NCBI RefSeq assembly: GCF_001514195.1
Contig: NZ_KQ948734.1
Location: forward strand, 588,462-652,461
Reading direction: 5' to 3'
DNA length: 64,000 nucleotides
Source: Streptomyces griseorubiginosus
Lineage (GTDB): Bacteria > Actinomycetota > Actinomycetes > Streptomycetales > Streptomycetaceae
Part shown: positions 23,323 through 31,139 of the stretch, one piece after another
How the letters are laid out: every line of letters begins with the position of its first letter
Position numbering within the stretch: the stretch's first letter is position 1
Made by a program: the position numbers and the translations under genes
Notes under the pieces: model-generated
The model's database searches: none
Told to the model about the DNA's origin: nothing
What the model saw: the letters and a program-made list of their open reading frames with translations, nothing else

Positions 23323-24303
23323 ATGCCTGGCGCCATCTACGCCGAAGGCCTGGTCAAGACCTTCGGTGACGTAAAGGCTCTGGACGGCGTCGACCTCGAT
23401 GTCCCGGAGGGCACCGTCCTGGGCCTCCTCGGACCGAACGGCGCCGGCAAGACGACGACCGTCCGCTGTCTGACCACCCTGCTCAAACCCGACAGCGGCC
23501 GCGCGGTCGTCGCGGGCCTCGACGTGCAGCAGCAGCCCGACGCCGTCCGCCGCTCCATCGGCCTCTCCGGCCAGTTCGCGGCGGTCGACGAATACCTGAC
23601 CGGCCGCGAGAACCTCCAGATGGTCGGCCAGCTCTACCAGATGAAGGGCAAGGCGGCGAAGGCCCGCGCGACCGAGCTGCTGGAGCAGTTCGACCTCGCA
23701 GACGCTGCCGACCGCCCCACCAAGACCTACTCCGGCGGCATGCGCCGCCGTCTCGACCTGGCCGCCGCCCTGGTCGTCTCACCACCCGTGATGTTCATGG
23801 ACGAGCCCACAACCGGCCTCGACCCGCGCAACCGCCAAATGCTGTGGGAGGTCATCAAGCAGCTGGTCTCCGGCGGTACGACCCTCCTGCTGACGACCCA
23901 GTACCTGGAAGAGGCAGACCACCTCGCCCACGATGTCGCGGTCGTGGACCACGGCCGGGTCATCGCCCAGGGCACCTCCGACGAGCTCAAGGCCCGCACC
24001 GGCGGAGAACGCGTCGAGGTCGTCGTGCACGAACGCGAGCACATCCAGTCCGCCGCGGAGGTCCTGCGCGGCTTCGGCAAGGGGGAGACCACCGTCGAGG
24101 ACCACATGCGCAAGCTCACCGTCCCGGTGACCGGCGGCGCCAAACTGCTCGCCGAGGTCATCCGTGAGCTCGACACCCGCGGCATCGAGATCGACGACAT
24201 CGGACTGCGCCGGCCCACCCTCGACGACGTCTTCCTGTCCCTGACGGGACACGTGGCCGAGGCCAAGGGCGAGGAGAGCGACAAGAAGGAGAGCGCCAAG
24301 TGA
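23323..24303 (+). CDS. ABC-2 exporter ATP-binding protein (DrrA-like)
   Basis: The 326-residue ATPase belongs to the drug-resistance group typified by DrrA. Walker A is GPNGAGKTTTVRCLTTLLKPDSG, the signature is YSGGMRRRLDLAAALV, Walker B is PPVMFMDEPTTGLDPRNR, and the switch His region is LLLTTQYLEEADHLAHDVAVV (Gln in place of the usual His, as in DrrA-like proteins). The C-terminal 80 residues with DDIGLRRPTLDDVFLSLTGH are the DrrA-type extension. It energises export through the permease encoded next, whose GTG overlaps its stop. ATG 23323 follows GGAG. Substrate unknown. Confidence 0.92.
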   Translation: MPGAIYAEGLVKTFGDVKALDGVDLDVPEGTVLGLLGPNGAGKTTTVRCLTTLLKPDSGRAVVAGLDVQQQPDAVRRSIGLSGQFAAVDEYLTGRENLQMVGQLYQMKGKAAKARATELLEQFDLADAADRPTKTYSGGMRRRLDLAAALVVSPPVMFMDEPTTGLDPRNRQMLWEVIKQLVSGGTTLLLTTQYLEEADHLAHDVAVVDHGRVIAQGTSDELKARTGGERVEVVVHEREHIQSAAEVLRGFGKGETTVEDHMRKLTVPVTGGAKLLAEVIRELDTRGIEIDDIGLRRPTLDDVFLSLTGHVAEAKGEESDKKESAK

Positions 24304-25100
24304 GCGCCGTGAGCGATTCCCTGGTGATCACCCGCAGAAATCTGATCCGCATGAGCCGGATCCCCGAGATGATCATCTTCGGCCTGATCCAGCCGATCAT
24401 GTTCGTGGTGCTGTTCACCTACGTCTTCGGCGGCTCGATCCAGGTCGGCTCGTCCACCTCCACCCAGGCCTACCGCGAGTTCCTGATGGCCGGCATCTTC
24501 GCCCAGACCGTCACCTTCGCCACGGCGGGCGCCGGTGCGGGCATCGCCGACGACATGCACAAGGGCCTCATCGACCGGTTCCGCTCCCTGCCCATGACCC
24601 GGGGCGCGGTACTCACCGGCCGGACCATCGCCGACCTCGCCCAGACGGCGCTCACCCTCGTCGTGCTCGCGCTCGTCGCCCTGATCGTCGGCTGGCGCAC
24701 CCACGAGAACTTCGGCAAGGTCCTCGCCGGATTCGGTCTGCTCCTGCTGCTCGGATACGCCTTCTCCTGGATCGGCGCGCTCATCGGCCTGTCCGTGCGC
24801 ACCCCCGAGGCCGCGACCTCAGGCGGTCTGATCTGGCTGTTCCCCCTGACGTTCATCTCGAACGCCTTCGTGGACGCCAACCAGATGCCGACCTTCCTGA
24901 GACACATCGCGGAATGGAACCCGTTCAGCGCCACCGTGCAGGCCTGCCGCGAGCTGTTCGGCAACCTCCCGCCGGGCTTCCAGGCCTCCGACGCCTGGCC
25001 CATGCAGCACCCCGTGTGGGCCTCGCTGATCTGGTCGGTCGTGATCATCCTGGTCTTCCGCACGCTGGCGGTCCGCAAGTACCGCCGGGCGCACGGCTGA
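24300..25100 (+). CDS. ABC-2 exporter permease (DrrB-like)
   Basis: The 266-residue integral membrane protein has six predicted helices. SRIPEMIIFGLIQPIMFVVLFTYVFGG gives the first, and GLLLLLGYAFSWIGALIGLSVRTPEA and GLIWLFPLTFISNAFVDANQMP carry the conserved ABC-2 region, including the family-typical FISNAFV-MP and HIAEWNPFSATVQACRELFGN. Translation is coupled to the ATPase by a GTGA overlap at 24300-24303. With the ATPase it should form a drug- or lipid-type exporter in the cytoplasmic membrane. A strong terminator follows. Confidence 0.92.
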   Translation: MSAVSDSLVITRRNLIRMSRIPEMIIFGLIQPIMFVVLFTYVFGGSIQVGSSTSTQAYREFLMAGIFAQTVTFATAGAGAGIADDMHKGLIDRFRSLPMTRGAVLTGRTIADLAQTALTLVVLALVALIVGWRTHENFGKVLAGFGLLLLLGYAFSWIGALIGLSVRTPEAATSGGLIWLFPLTFISNAFVDANQMPTFLRHIAEWNPFSATVQACRELFGNLPPGFQASDAWPMQHPVWASLIWSVVIILVFRTLAVRKYRRAHG

Positions 25101-25111
25101 GCCCATGACAC

Positions 25112-25142
25112 GGCCCCCGGCGCCACAAGGGCGCCGGGGGCC
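25112..25142. terminator. Hairpin terminator between the exporter and greA
   Basis: GGCCCCCGGCGCC (25112-25124) and its exact complement (25130-25142) form a 13-base stem around ACAAG. It lies between convergent genes and may end transcription in both directions. Confidence 0.8.
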
Positions 25143-25167
25143 GGTCGAGGGCGGTGGGGCGGCCGGG

Positions 25168-25668
25168 TCAGCCGCTGTAGGGCTCGGCCTTCAGGATCGT
25201 GACGGAGGCCTTCTTGCCGTTCGGCAGCTCGTACTCCGCGTCCTCACCGACCCGGTGGCCGATCACACCGGAGCCGAGCGGGGACTGCGGCGAGTAGGTC
25301 TCGACGTCCGCACTCGCGTACTCGCGGGAGGCGAGCAGGAAGGTCATGGTGTCGTCCTCGTCGCCGTCGAAGGCGATGGTCACGACCATGCCGGGAGCCA
25401 CGGTGCCGTCCGCGGACGCCGGAGCCTCGCCGACCTTGGCCTTCTCCAGGAGCTGGGTCAGCTGGCGGATGCGGAGCTCCTGCTTGCCCTGCTCTTCCTT
25501 GGCCGCGTGGTACCCGCCGTTCTCGCGCAGGTCGCCCTCCTCGCGCGCGGCCGCGATCTTCGCGGTCACTTCCTCGCGCGCGGGACCAGACAGGTACGCC
25601 AGCTCTTCCTTGAGCTTGGTGTACGCCTCCTGCGTAAGCCAGGTGACGTCTTCGCTGGTCTGGGTCAC
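25168..25668 (-). CDS. greA: Transcription elongation factor GreA
   Basis: The 166-residue factor enters the RNA polymerase secondary channel and triggers cleavage of backtracked RNA. The N-terminal coiled coil includes YTKLKEELAYLSGPAREEVTAKIAAAREEGDLRENGGYHAAKEEQ with the acidic tip (DLRENGGYHAAK). The C-terminal FKBP-like domain contains YSPQSPLGSGVIGHRVGEDAEYELPNG. The start is the GTG at 25668, which has GAGGAG just upstream; the frame extends to 25698 without one. The gene stands alone between a terminator and its own promoter region. Confidence 0.95.
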   Translation of the reverse strand: MTQTSEDVTWLTQEAYTKLKEELAYLSGPAREEVTAKIAAAREEGDLRENGGYHAAKEEQGKQELRIRQLTQLLEKAKVGEAPASADGTVAPGMVVTIAFDGDEDDTMTFLLASREYASADVETYSPQSPLGSGVIGHRVGEDAEYELPNGKKASVTILKAEPYSG

Positions 25669-25835
25669 AGGTGCTCCTCGTAGGTACTGGGAATACAAAG
25701 CATCGCCCTACCCAGAAGAATGTTCCTTCACGGATGGGCGAAACCACGAGCCTAACAATTCAGGGGCCGAAGGGGGAGGACATAAGCCCACAGAAATACG
25801 TCGACGCAGCTCAGAGGCGAGTATCGGGGGTGACG

Positions 25836-26234
25836 TCAGTCGGCGTGACAGCCCAGCAGCTCGGCCGTGGTGCCCGGGGCCGTCGTACGGAGTGTGACGA
25901 GCCGGTCGATGCGGGTGGCGTCACCGCTGAAGCGGAAGTCGGCCCGGCCCACCTCGGAGCCGTCGGCCGCCTGGGAGCGGACCGTGCAGTACCCGGAGGC
26001 GCCGGAGTCCTTGCGGACCTCCAGATGCACCTCGACCGCGGTCTTCTTCGCGTCGAAGGCGATCACCTCGCCGCTGATCTTGTTCTGGCCCACGTAGTGG
26101 TACGCGAAGTAACCGATCAGCACGAGAACGAGGGTGCCGAGCACGGCGCCGACGATCTTGAGCTTGTGGTCGGCGCGCTCGTCCGAGGAACGGCCGTAGC
26201 GGCCCTCGGGCAGCTGAGTGCTCGCCGTGCTCAT
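25836..26234 (-). CDS. DUF4307 membrane protein
   Basis: The 132-residue protein has a short cytosolic N-terminus (PEGRYGRSSDERADHKLKIV), one membrane helix at about 27-48 and an external beta-rich domain. That domain carries the conserved pair SGYCTVRSQAADGSEVGRADF and a C-terminal LLGCHAD, with two cysteines that could form a disulfide. This is the DUF4307 pattern of actinomycetes, usually found next to mca as here. Function is unknown; the shared divergent region with mca, containing a sigma-R-like promoter, hints at a link to thiol stress. Confidence 0.85.
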   Translation of the reverse strand: MSTASTQLPEGRYGRSSDERADHKLKIVGAVLGTLVLVLIGYFAYHYVGQNKISGEVIAFDAKKTAVEVHLEVRKDSGASGYCTVRSQAADGSEVGRADFRFSGDATRIDRLVTLRTTAPGTTAELLGCHAD

Positions 26235-26261
26235 GATCGTCTCCTGGTAAACCGAGACCGT

Positions 26262-26287
26262 GGAATGAAACGCCCCCCGATTCGGTC
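26262..26287 (+). promoter_or_regulatory. Sigma-R-like promoter of mca
   Basis: GGAAT (26262-26266) and GTC (26285-26287) are 18 bases apart, differing from the sigma-R consensus GGAAT-N18-GTT at one base. The leader would be about 55 bases. Control of mca by sigma-R is established in S. coelicolor. Confidence 0.55.
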
Positions 26288-26349
26288 ACTATAGAAGCCG
26301 CCGTTCGCACCCGAAGACACCGGGGGCGCCGACCTACGAGGATTGAGTC

Positions 26350-27231
26350 TTGACTGACCAGCTGCGACTGATGGCCGTGCACGCCCACCCCGACGACGAG
26401 TCGAGCAAGGGCGCGGCCACCATGGCGAAGTACGTGTCCGAGGGGGTGGACGTGCTGGTCGTGACCTGCACGGGCGGGGAGCGCGGCTCCATCCTCAACC
26501 CGAAGCTCCAGGGCGACAAGTACATCGAGGAGCACATCCACGAGGTACGCAAGAAGGAGATGGACGAGGCCCGCGAGATCCTCGGCGTCCAGCAGGAGTG
26601 GCTCGGCTTCGTCGACTCCGGACTGCCCGAGGGCGACCCGCTGCCGCCGCTGCCCGAGGGCTGCTTCGCCCTGGAGGACGTCGACCGGGCGGCCGGCGAG
26701 CTGGTGAAGCAGATCCGCACCTTCCGTCCCCAGGTGATCACCACCTACGACGAGAACGGCGGCTACCCGCACCCCGACCACATCATGACCCACAAGATCT
26801 CGATGGTGGCGTTCGAGGGTGCGGCGGACACCGAGAAGTACCCGGAGGCCGAGTTCGGCCCGGCGTACCAGCCGCAGAAGCTGTACTACAACCAGGGCTT
26901 CAACCGCCCCCGCACCGAGGCCCTGCACAACGCCCTGCTGGAGCGCGGGCTGGATTCGCCCTACGGCGACTGGCTCAAGCGCTGGGAGGACTCGCCGATG
27001 CGGGACCGGACGCTGACCACGCACATCCCGTGCGCGGAGTTCTTCGAGATCCGCGACAAGGCGTTGATCGCGCACGCCACCCAGATCGACCCCGACGGCG
27101 GCTGGTTCAAGGTGCCGCTGGAGATCCAGAAGGAGGTCTGGCCGACGGAGGAGTACGAGCTGGCGAAGTCCCTCGTCGATACCTCCCTCCCCGAGGACGA
27201 CCTCTTTGCGGGCATCCGCGACAATGCCTGA
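26350..27231 (+). CDS. mca: Mycothiol S-conjugate amidase
   Basis: The 293-residue zinc amidase cleaves mycothiol S-conjugates to a mercapturic acid, which is exported, and GlcN-Ins, thereby detoxifying electrophiles and recycling mycothiol. The PIG-L/LmbE fold metal ligands are seen: His13 and Asp16 in VHAHPDDES and His144 in YPHPDHIMTH (with His141 and Asp143 adjacent). CTGGERGSILNP follows the first strand. The length and the WFKVPLEIQKEVWPTEEYEL ending match Mca and not the shorter MshB. The TTG start is preceded by GAGG. Upstream lies a sigma-R-like promoter; the next small gene overlaps its stop. Confidence 0.95.
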   Translation: MTDQLRLMAVHAHPDDESSKGAATMAKYVSEGVDVLVVTCTGGERGSILNPKLQGDKYIEEHIHEVRKKEMDEAREILGVQQEWLGFVDSGLPEGDPLPPLPEGCFALEDVDRAAGELVKQIRTFRPQVITTYDENGGYPHPDHIMTHKISMVAFEGAADTEKYPEAEFGPAYQPQKLYYNQGFNRPRTEALHNALLERGLDSPYGDWLKRWEDSPMRDRTLTTHIPCAEFFEIRDKALIAHATQIDPDGGWFKVPLEIQKEVWPTEEYELAKSLVDTSLPEDDLFAGIRDNA

Positions 27232-27529
27232 CATGAGCGCAAGCGCAAGCCTGGCAATGACGCACGTCGTGACCTTCGCCAAGGAGGTCGACGAGGACAA
27301 GGTCACCCCCGGCGTCCTCGGCTTCATCGTCTTCGCGGCGATGGCCCTGGCGGTGTGGGCCCTGATGAAGTCCATGAGCAAGCACATGAACAAGGTCGAC
27401 TTCAAGGAGACCCCGGAGGACGGGGCCTCCGGCGATGGCACCGCCGGCAAGGAGACCGCAGCGCAGGGCTCCGCCGCCCGAGGCGCCACGGAAGGCCCGT
27501 CCGGGAAGGCCTCGCCGAGCAAGGGCTGA
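27224..27529 (+). CDS. Small single-helix membrane protein coupled to mca
   Basis: The product is about 101 residues, with THVVTFAKEVDEDKVTPGVLGFIVFAAMALAVWALMKSMSKHMNKVDF giving one membrane helix (about residues 25-46). A basic segment and a Gly/Ala/Ser-rich cytosolic tail follow. The ATG at 27224 overlaps the mca stop by 8 bases; other in-frame ATGs at 27233 and 27257 are possible, and none has a good ribosome site, which favours coupling to mca. I do not recognise a named family. A hairpin terminator follows at 27557. Confidence 0.7.
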   Translation: MPDMSASASLAMTHVVTFAKEVDEDKVTPGVLGFIVFAAMALAVWALMKSMSKHMNKVDFKETPEDGASGDGTAGKETAAQGSAARGATEGPSGKASPSKG

Positions 27530-27556
27530 TTTCTGCGCGGCAGCAGGCGGGAGGAA

Positions 27557-27586
27557 GCGGGAGGGGCCGCACGACACCCCTCCCGC
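27557..27586 (+). terminator. Hairpin terminator after the mca operon
   Basis: GCGGGAGGGG (27557-27566) and its exact complement CCCCTCCCGC (27577-27586) form a 10-base stem with a 10-base loop, 28 bases after the stop of the small membrane gene. Confidence 0.65.
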
Positions 27587-27711
27587 AGGTAGCCGAGCGC
27601 GGCCGATGACCACAGCGGAGACCGCCCCGCGGCGAGGCCGGGGGCGGCTCACCCCACCCCATCTGACGCCCCCCACCTGACGCCCGCCCCCGCCCCTTCG
27701 CGGAGCTGCCC

Positions 27712-30700
27712 TCACTGCGGTGCAGGTGTCGTCTCCACTCCCATCACCTCTCGGGCGTGGCGGTTCGGGACCATTCCCAGGCGCCAGGCCTGCCAGCCTG
27801 CCTCCAGGTTCACGCCCCGCTCTAGCAGCAGCGCGTACGCCTCGACGTACTCGTCCAGCTTGCCGTCGCGGGTGGGGTGGCTGTGGCGGGCGAGGGTCGC
27901 GAGTTCCTCCGCCGCCACCGCCGAGCCCACCTCCACGCCGCCCGGCGCCGCATAGGGCAGCAGCGTGCAGCGCAGGAAGCGGGCCCAGTCCTCGCCGCGC
28001 CGGTCGCCGTAGGAGGTGAAGAGGGCCGTCGCCTCTTCGCAGAGCGACAGGGCCTGGGGCGTGCGGCCGTTGCCCGCGTCGACCACCGCGAGTTCCAGGC
28101 AGGTCCACGCCTCGCCGTGGGCGACACCGATGCGCTGGAAGTCGGCGCGGGCGTCGACCAGGAGCTGACGGGCGAAGCCCGAGTTGCGCAGCGAGCCGGT
28201 CTGGGCGGCGCGCTGGTCGCGGGTGGCGCGGGCCGAGTGGTGCCGGGCGCAGGCCAGGCCGTAGACGTCCCGCATGCGCGAGAACATCGTGCGGGAACGC
28301 TCCAGTTCCCGGACCGCGAGATCCAGGTTGCCCGTCTCCTCCAGCGCCTGCCCCAGGTAGTACACCGTCCACGCCTCGCCCCGCGCGTCCTCGTTGTCGC
28401 GGTGCCGGGAGGCCGCCTGACGCAGACCGTCCACCGCCGCCGAGGGGTCACCGGCCACCAGCCGGGCCCGGGCCAGCTGGGTCAGCGCCCACGCCTCGCC
28501 ACGGCCGTCGCGGGTACGGCCGTACAGGTCGAGGGCGGTCCGCAGTTCCGACTCCGCGCGCGGAACGTCGCCCATCCGAAGGCTCAGCTGGCCGAGCTGG
28601 AAGTGCGCCCACGCCTCGCCGTGCACGGACTCGCCGGCGCGGTGCAGGACCAGGGAACGGGTGAGCAGGTCCAGGGACTCGGCGACCCGGCCGCGATCCC
28701 GTTCCACCGCCGCCAGGGCGTGCATCGTCCAGGCCCGGTCCGTGGCCAGCTCCGGGACGGACTGGAGCCGCAGGGCCTCCTCCAGCTTCGCCGCCGCCTC
28801 CGTCAACTGGCCCTGGTGATGGAGCGTGATGCCCAGCGAGCACAGGGCCCGCGCGGCCCCCGCGTCGTGATGCGCCTCCATGTACAGATCGACCACCGAG
28901 GTCAACGTGGTGCGCGCTTTGTCCAGCTCGCCCAGCTGACGGGCGGCGATACCGGTGCGCCACTGCACCGAGCGGACCAGCAGCCCCTGGTCCACCGCCT
29001 GCGCCAACTCGCTGATCTCACCCAGCCGGTAGAGGTCGCCGCGCAGCAGGCAGTAGTCGCACAGCGCGCCCAGGAGGTTCAGGACCGCACCCTGGTTCAC
29101 GCCCTCCGCGTGCCGCAGCGCCGCCGTGATGAAGCTCGACTCGTCGTCCAGCCAGCGCAGCGCCTCGTCGAGGGAGGTGAAGCCGTGCGGGCTGAAACGG
29201 TCCGAGCGGGTCGACATGTTGCCGTCCACCAGGCGCAGCACGGAGTCGGCGAGATCGGCGTAGTTCACGATGAGGCGTTCCTGTGCGGCCGTGCGCTCGG
29301 CCGCCTCCTCCTCGTCCAGGAGCCTGGCCTGGGCGAACGCGCGCACCACGTCGTGGACGCGGTACCTGCTGCCGCGCACGTTGTCGATCAGGCCCGCGCG
29401 GGCCAGCGCGACCAGATGCCGGGTCGCCTCCGTCTCGTCGGTGGCCAGCAGCGCGGCGGCCGCGGCGGCGCCGAGCGAGGCCCGTCCGGCGAGCGCGAGC
29501 CGGCGCAGCAGCCGGCGGGCCGGCTCCGACTGGTCGGTGTACCGCAGCCACAGGACCCGCTCGATCGGTTCGACCGGGCCGTACGCACCGAGATCCGTGG
29601 CCAGTTGACGGGGCGAGCGCGGACCGAGGGACGAACCCGCGATGCGCAGCGCCAACGGCAGGCCGCCGCACAACTCCCTTATCAGCTCCGCCGACTGGGC
29701 GTCGTACGGGCCGGTCGCGGACTGTGCCGCCGCGTCCAGGAGCTCCTCGGCACCCGCCGCGTCCAGGGCGGTCACCGGCAGCTGGTGCACCTGCGCGGCG
29801 AGGGACTCCGGCAGGTCGAGCGGCCCGCGCGCGGTGACCAGGACCAGGCTGTCGGAACGCTCCGGGACCAGGACACGGACCTGCTCGGGGTCCGAGGCGT
29901 CGTCCAGCACGATCGTCACCGCCACCCCGGTCAGATGCTGCTGGTACAGCTCGCTCAACCGCTTGACCTGCTGGTCCGGCGAGGAACGCTCACGGAACAG
30001 CAGCTGCTCGCGCGGCGCGCCGAGCCGGTTCAGCAGGTGCAGCAGCGCGTCCCGGGTCGACAGCGGGGACTCCTCGGAGCTGTCGCCGCGCAGGTCCACG
30101 ACACACGCGCCACGGAAGTAGTCCTTCAGGTCGTGCGCCGCGCGGACCGCGAGTGCGGTACGGCCGCTGCCGGGCGGCCCGTGCAGCACGACCACCGTCG
30201 GCCGGGTCTCGGTGGCCGCACGCGAGGCCTGCACCCACTGCCGGATCCGCCCCATCTCGGTACGACGGCCCGCGAACCCGGCCATCAGCTCCGGGAGTTG
30301 CCCGAACGACTGCTCCAGCACACTCCGGCCACGGGCCGCCGCGCTCTTGTCCGCACCGCGCAGTCGCGGACCGCCCGCCTTCTTCGGGCCGGTGGACGCG
30401 CTCAGCACCCGCTGCTGGTCGAGGAAGGGCCGGATGCCCCGCACCTCCAGGGCGGTCAGCCACTGGAGCCGCAACTGCTCGGGGCCGCCGGGCTGGCCGA
30501 ACGCACCCGCCCGGTGGTGCGCGGCCGGCAGATGCGAGCCCGCCACCTTCACCACGGTCGCCGCCGCGCCCACGACCCCCACGACGACGCCCGCGCTCAG
30601 CGCGGTGCCCGCGCCGGTGCCGAGCGCGAGGTCGGCGACGGCCGCCGCGACCGCGGCAACCACCGCCACCAGCAAGGGAGTTCCGGACGCCTCCTTCGCG

Positions 30701-30918
30701 TACCGCTGCCCGAAGGTGAGCTGCCCCGCCTGCGCCTCGTCCAGCGCCCGGGTGTACGCCTCGTACTCCTCAGCGGCCGACTGCGCCATCGCGTCCAGCG
30801 ATCCGCGGGCCCGCGACAGCAGGACGACCCCGTCGACCCGGCCGCCCGAACGCCGCACCTCCTCCTCGACGGCCCGCACCAACAGCCGTTCGGCTTCCGC
30901 CCGATGGGCGTCCCGCAT
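27712..30918 (-). CDS. Large STAND NTPase with C-terminal TPR repeats
   Basis: The 1068-residue protein has an N-terminal helical part and two hydrophobic stretches (about 81-97 and 106-124) that may be membrane-embedded. An NB-ARC-like NTPase module spans about 215-560: P-loop GPPGSGRT at 247-254, Walker B VTIVLDD at 334-340 and ELCGGLPLALRIAGS near 415. A long TPR array of 40-residue units covers about 640-1020, many with GEAW at the turn (SVHGEAWAHFQLGQL, GRGEAWALTQLAR). The Walker A lysine is replaced by Arg253. STAND proteins act as ligand-gated switches. ATG 30918 follows GGAGG; the TTG at 30957 lacks a site. Confidence 0.85.
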   Translation of the reverse strand: MRDAHRAEAERLLVRAVEEEVRRSGGRVDGVVLLSRARGSLDAMAQSAAEEYEAYTRALDEAQAGQLTFGQRYAKEASGTPLLVAVVAAVAAAVADLALGTGAGTALSAGVVVGVVGAAATVVKVAGSHLPAAHHRAGAFGQPGGPEQLRLQWLTALEVRGIRPFLDQQRVLSASTGPKKAGGPRLRGADKSAAARGRSVLEQSFGQLPELMAGFAGRRTEMGRIRQWVQASRAATETRPTVVVLHGPPGSGRTALAVRAAHDLKDYFRGACVVDLRGDSSEESPLSTRDALLHLLNRLGAPREQLLFRERSSPDQQVKRLSELYQQHLTGVAVTIVLDDASDPEQVRVLVPERSDSLVLVTARGPLDLPESLAAQVHQLPVTALDAAGAEELLDAAAQSATGPYDAQSAELIRELCGGLPLALRIAGSSLGPRSPRQLATDLGAYGPVEPIERVLWLRYTDQSEPARRLLRRLALAGRASLGAAAAAALLATDETEATRHLVALARAGLIDNVRGSRYRVHDVVRAFAQARLLDEEEAAERTAAQERLIVNYADLADSVLRLVDGNMSTRSDRFSPHGFTSLDEALRWLDDESSFITAALRHAEGVNQGAVLNLLGALCDYCLLRGDLYRLGEISELAQAVDQGLLVRSVQWRTGIAARQLGELDKARTTLTSVVDLYMEAHHDAGAARALCSLGITLHHQGQLTEAAAKLEEALRLQSVPELATDRAWTMHALAAVERDRGRVAESLDLLTRSLVLHRAGESVHGEAWAHFQLGQLSLRMGDVPRAESELRTALDLYGRTRDGRGEAWALTQLARARLVAGDPSAAVDGLRQAASRHRDNEDARGEAWTVYYLGQALEETGNLDLAVRELERSRTMFSRMRDVYGLACARHHSARATRDQRAAQTGSLRNSGFARQLLVDARADFQRIGVAHGEAWTCLELAVVDAGNGRTPQALSLCEEATALFTSYGDRRGEDWARFLRCTLLPYAAPGGVEVGSAVAAEELATLARHSHPTRDGKLDEYVEAYALLLERGVNLEAGWQAWRLGMVPNRHAREVMGVETTPAPQ

Positions 30919-31139
30919 GTCACTTCCCCCTCCGGCGGCAACGGCTTTCTTGGTCAAGTGTGCTGCGGACGGCGCATCGGGGCGAGAGGGCGGGGGTGCC
31001 GGGTCACGGTGAGCGGGTCGGGGAAGCCGCTGCGCGGGCTAGCGTGCCGGGCGGTTCCGTCGGCAGGTGAAGGCCCGACGTCACCCTCCGGGGCCTGCCT
31101 GACGGCACACCGCCGGGGTACTGCGGCAGGATGGACCCC

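Noticed and set aside
30919..30957. TTG start for the STAND protein
   Set aside because: There is no ribosome site for it, whereas GGAGG precedes ATG 30918.
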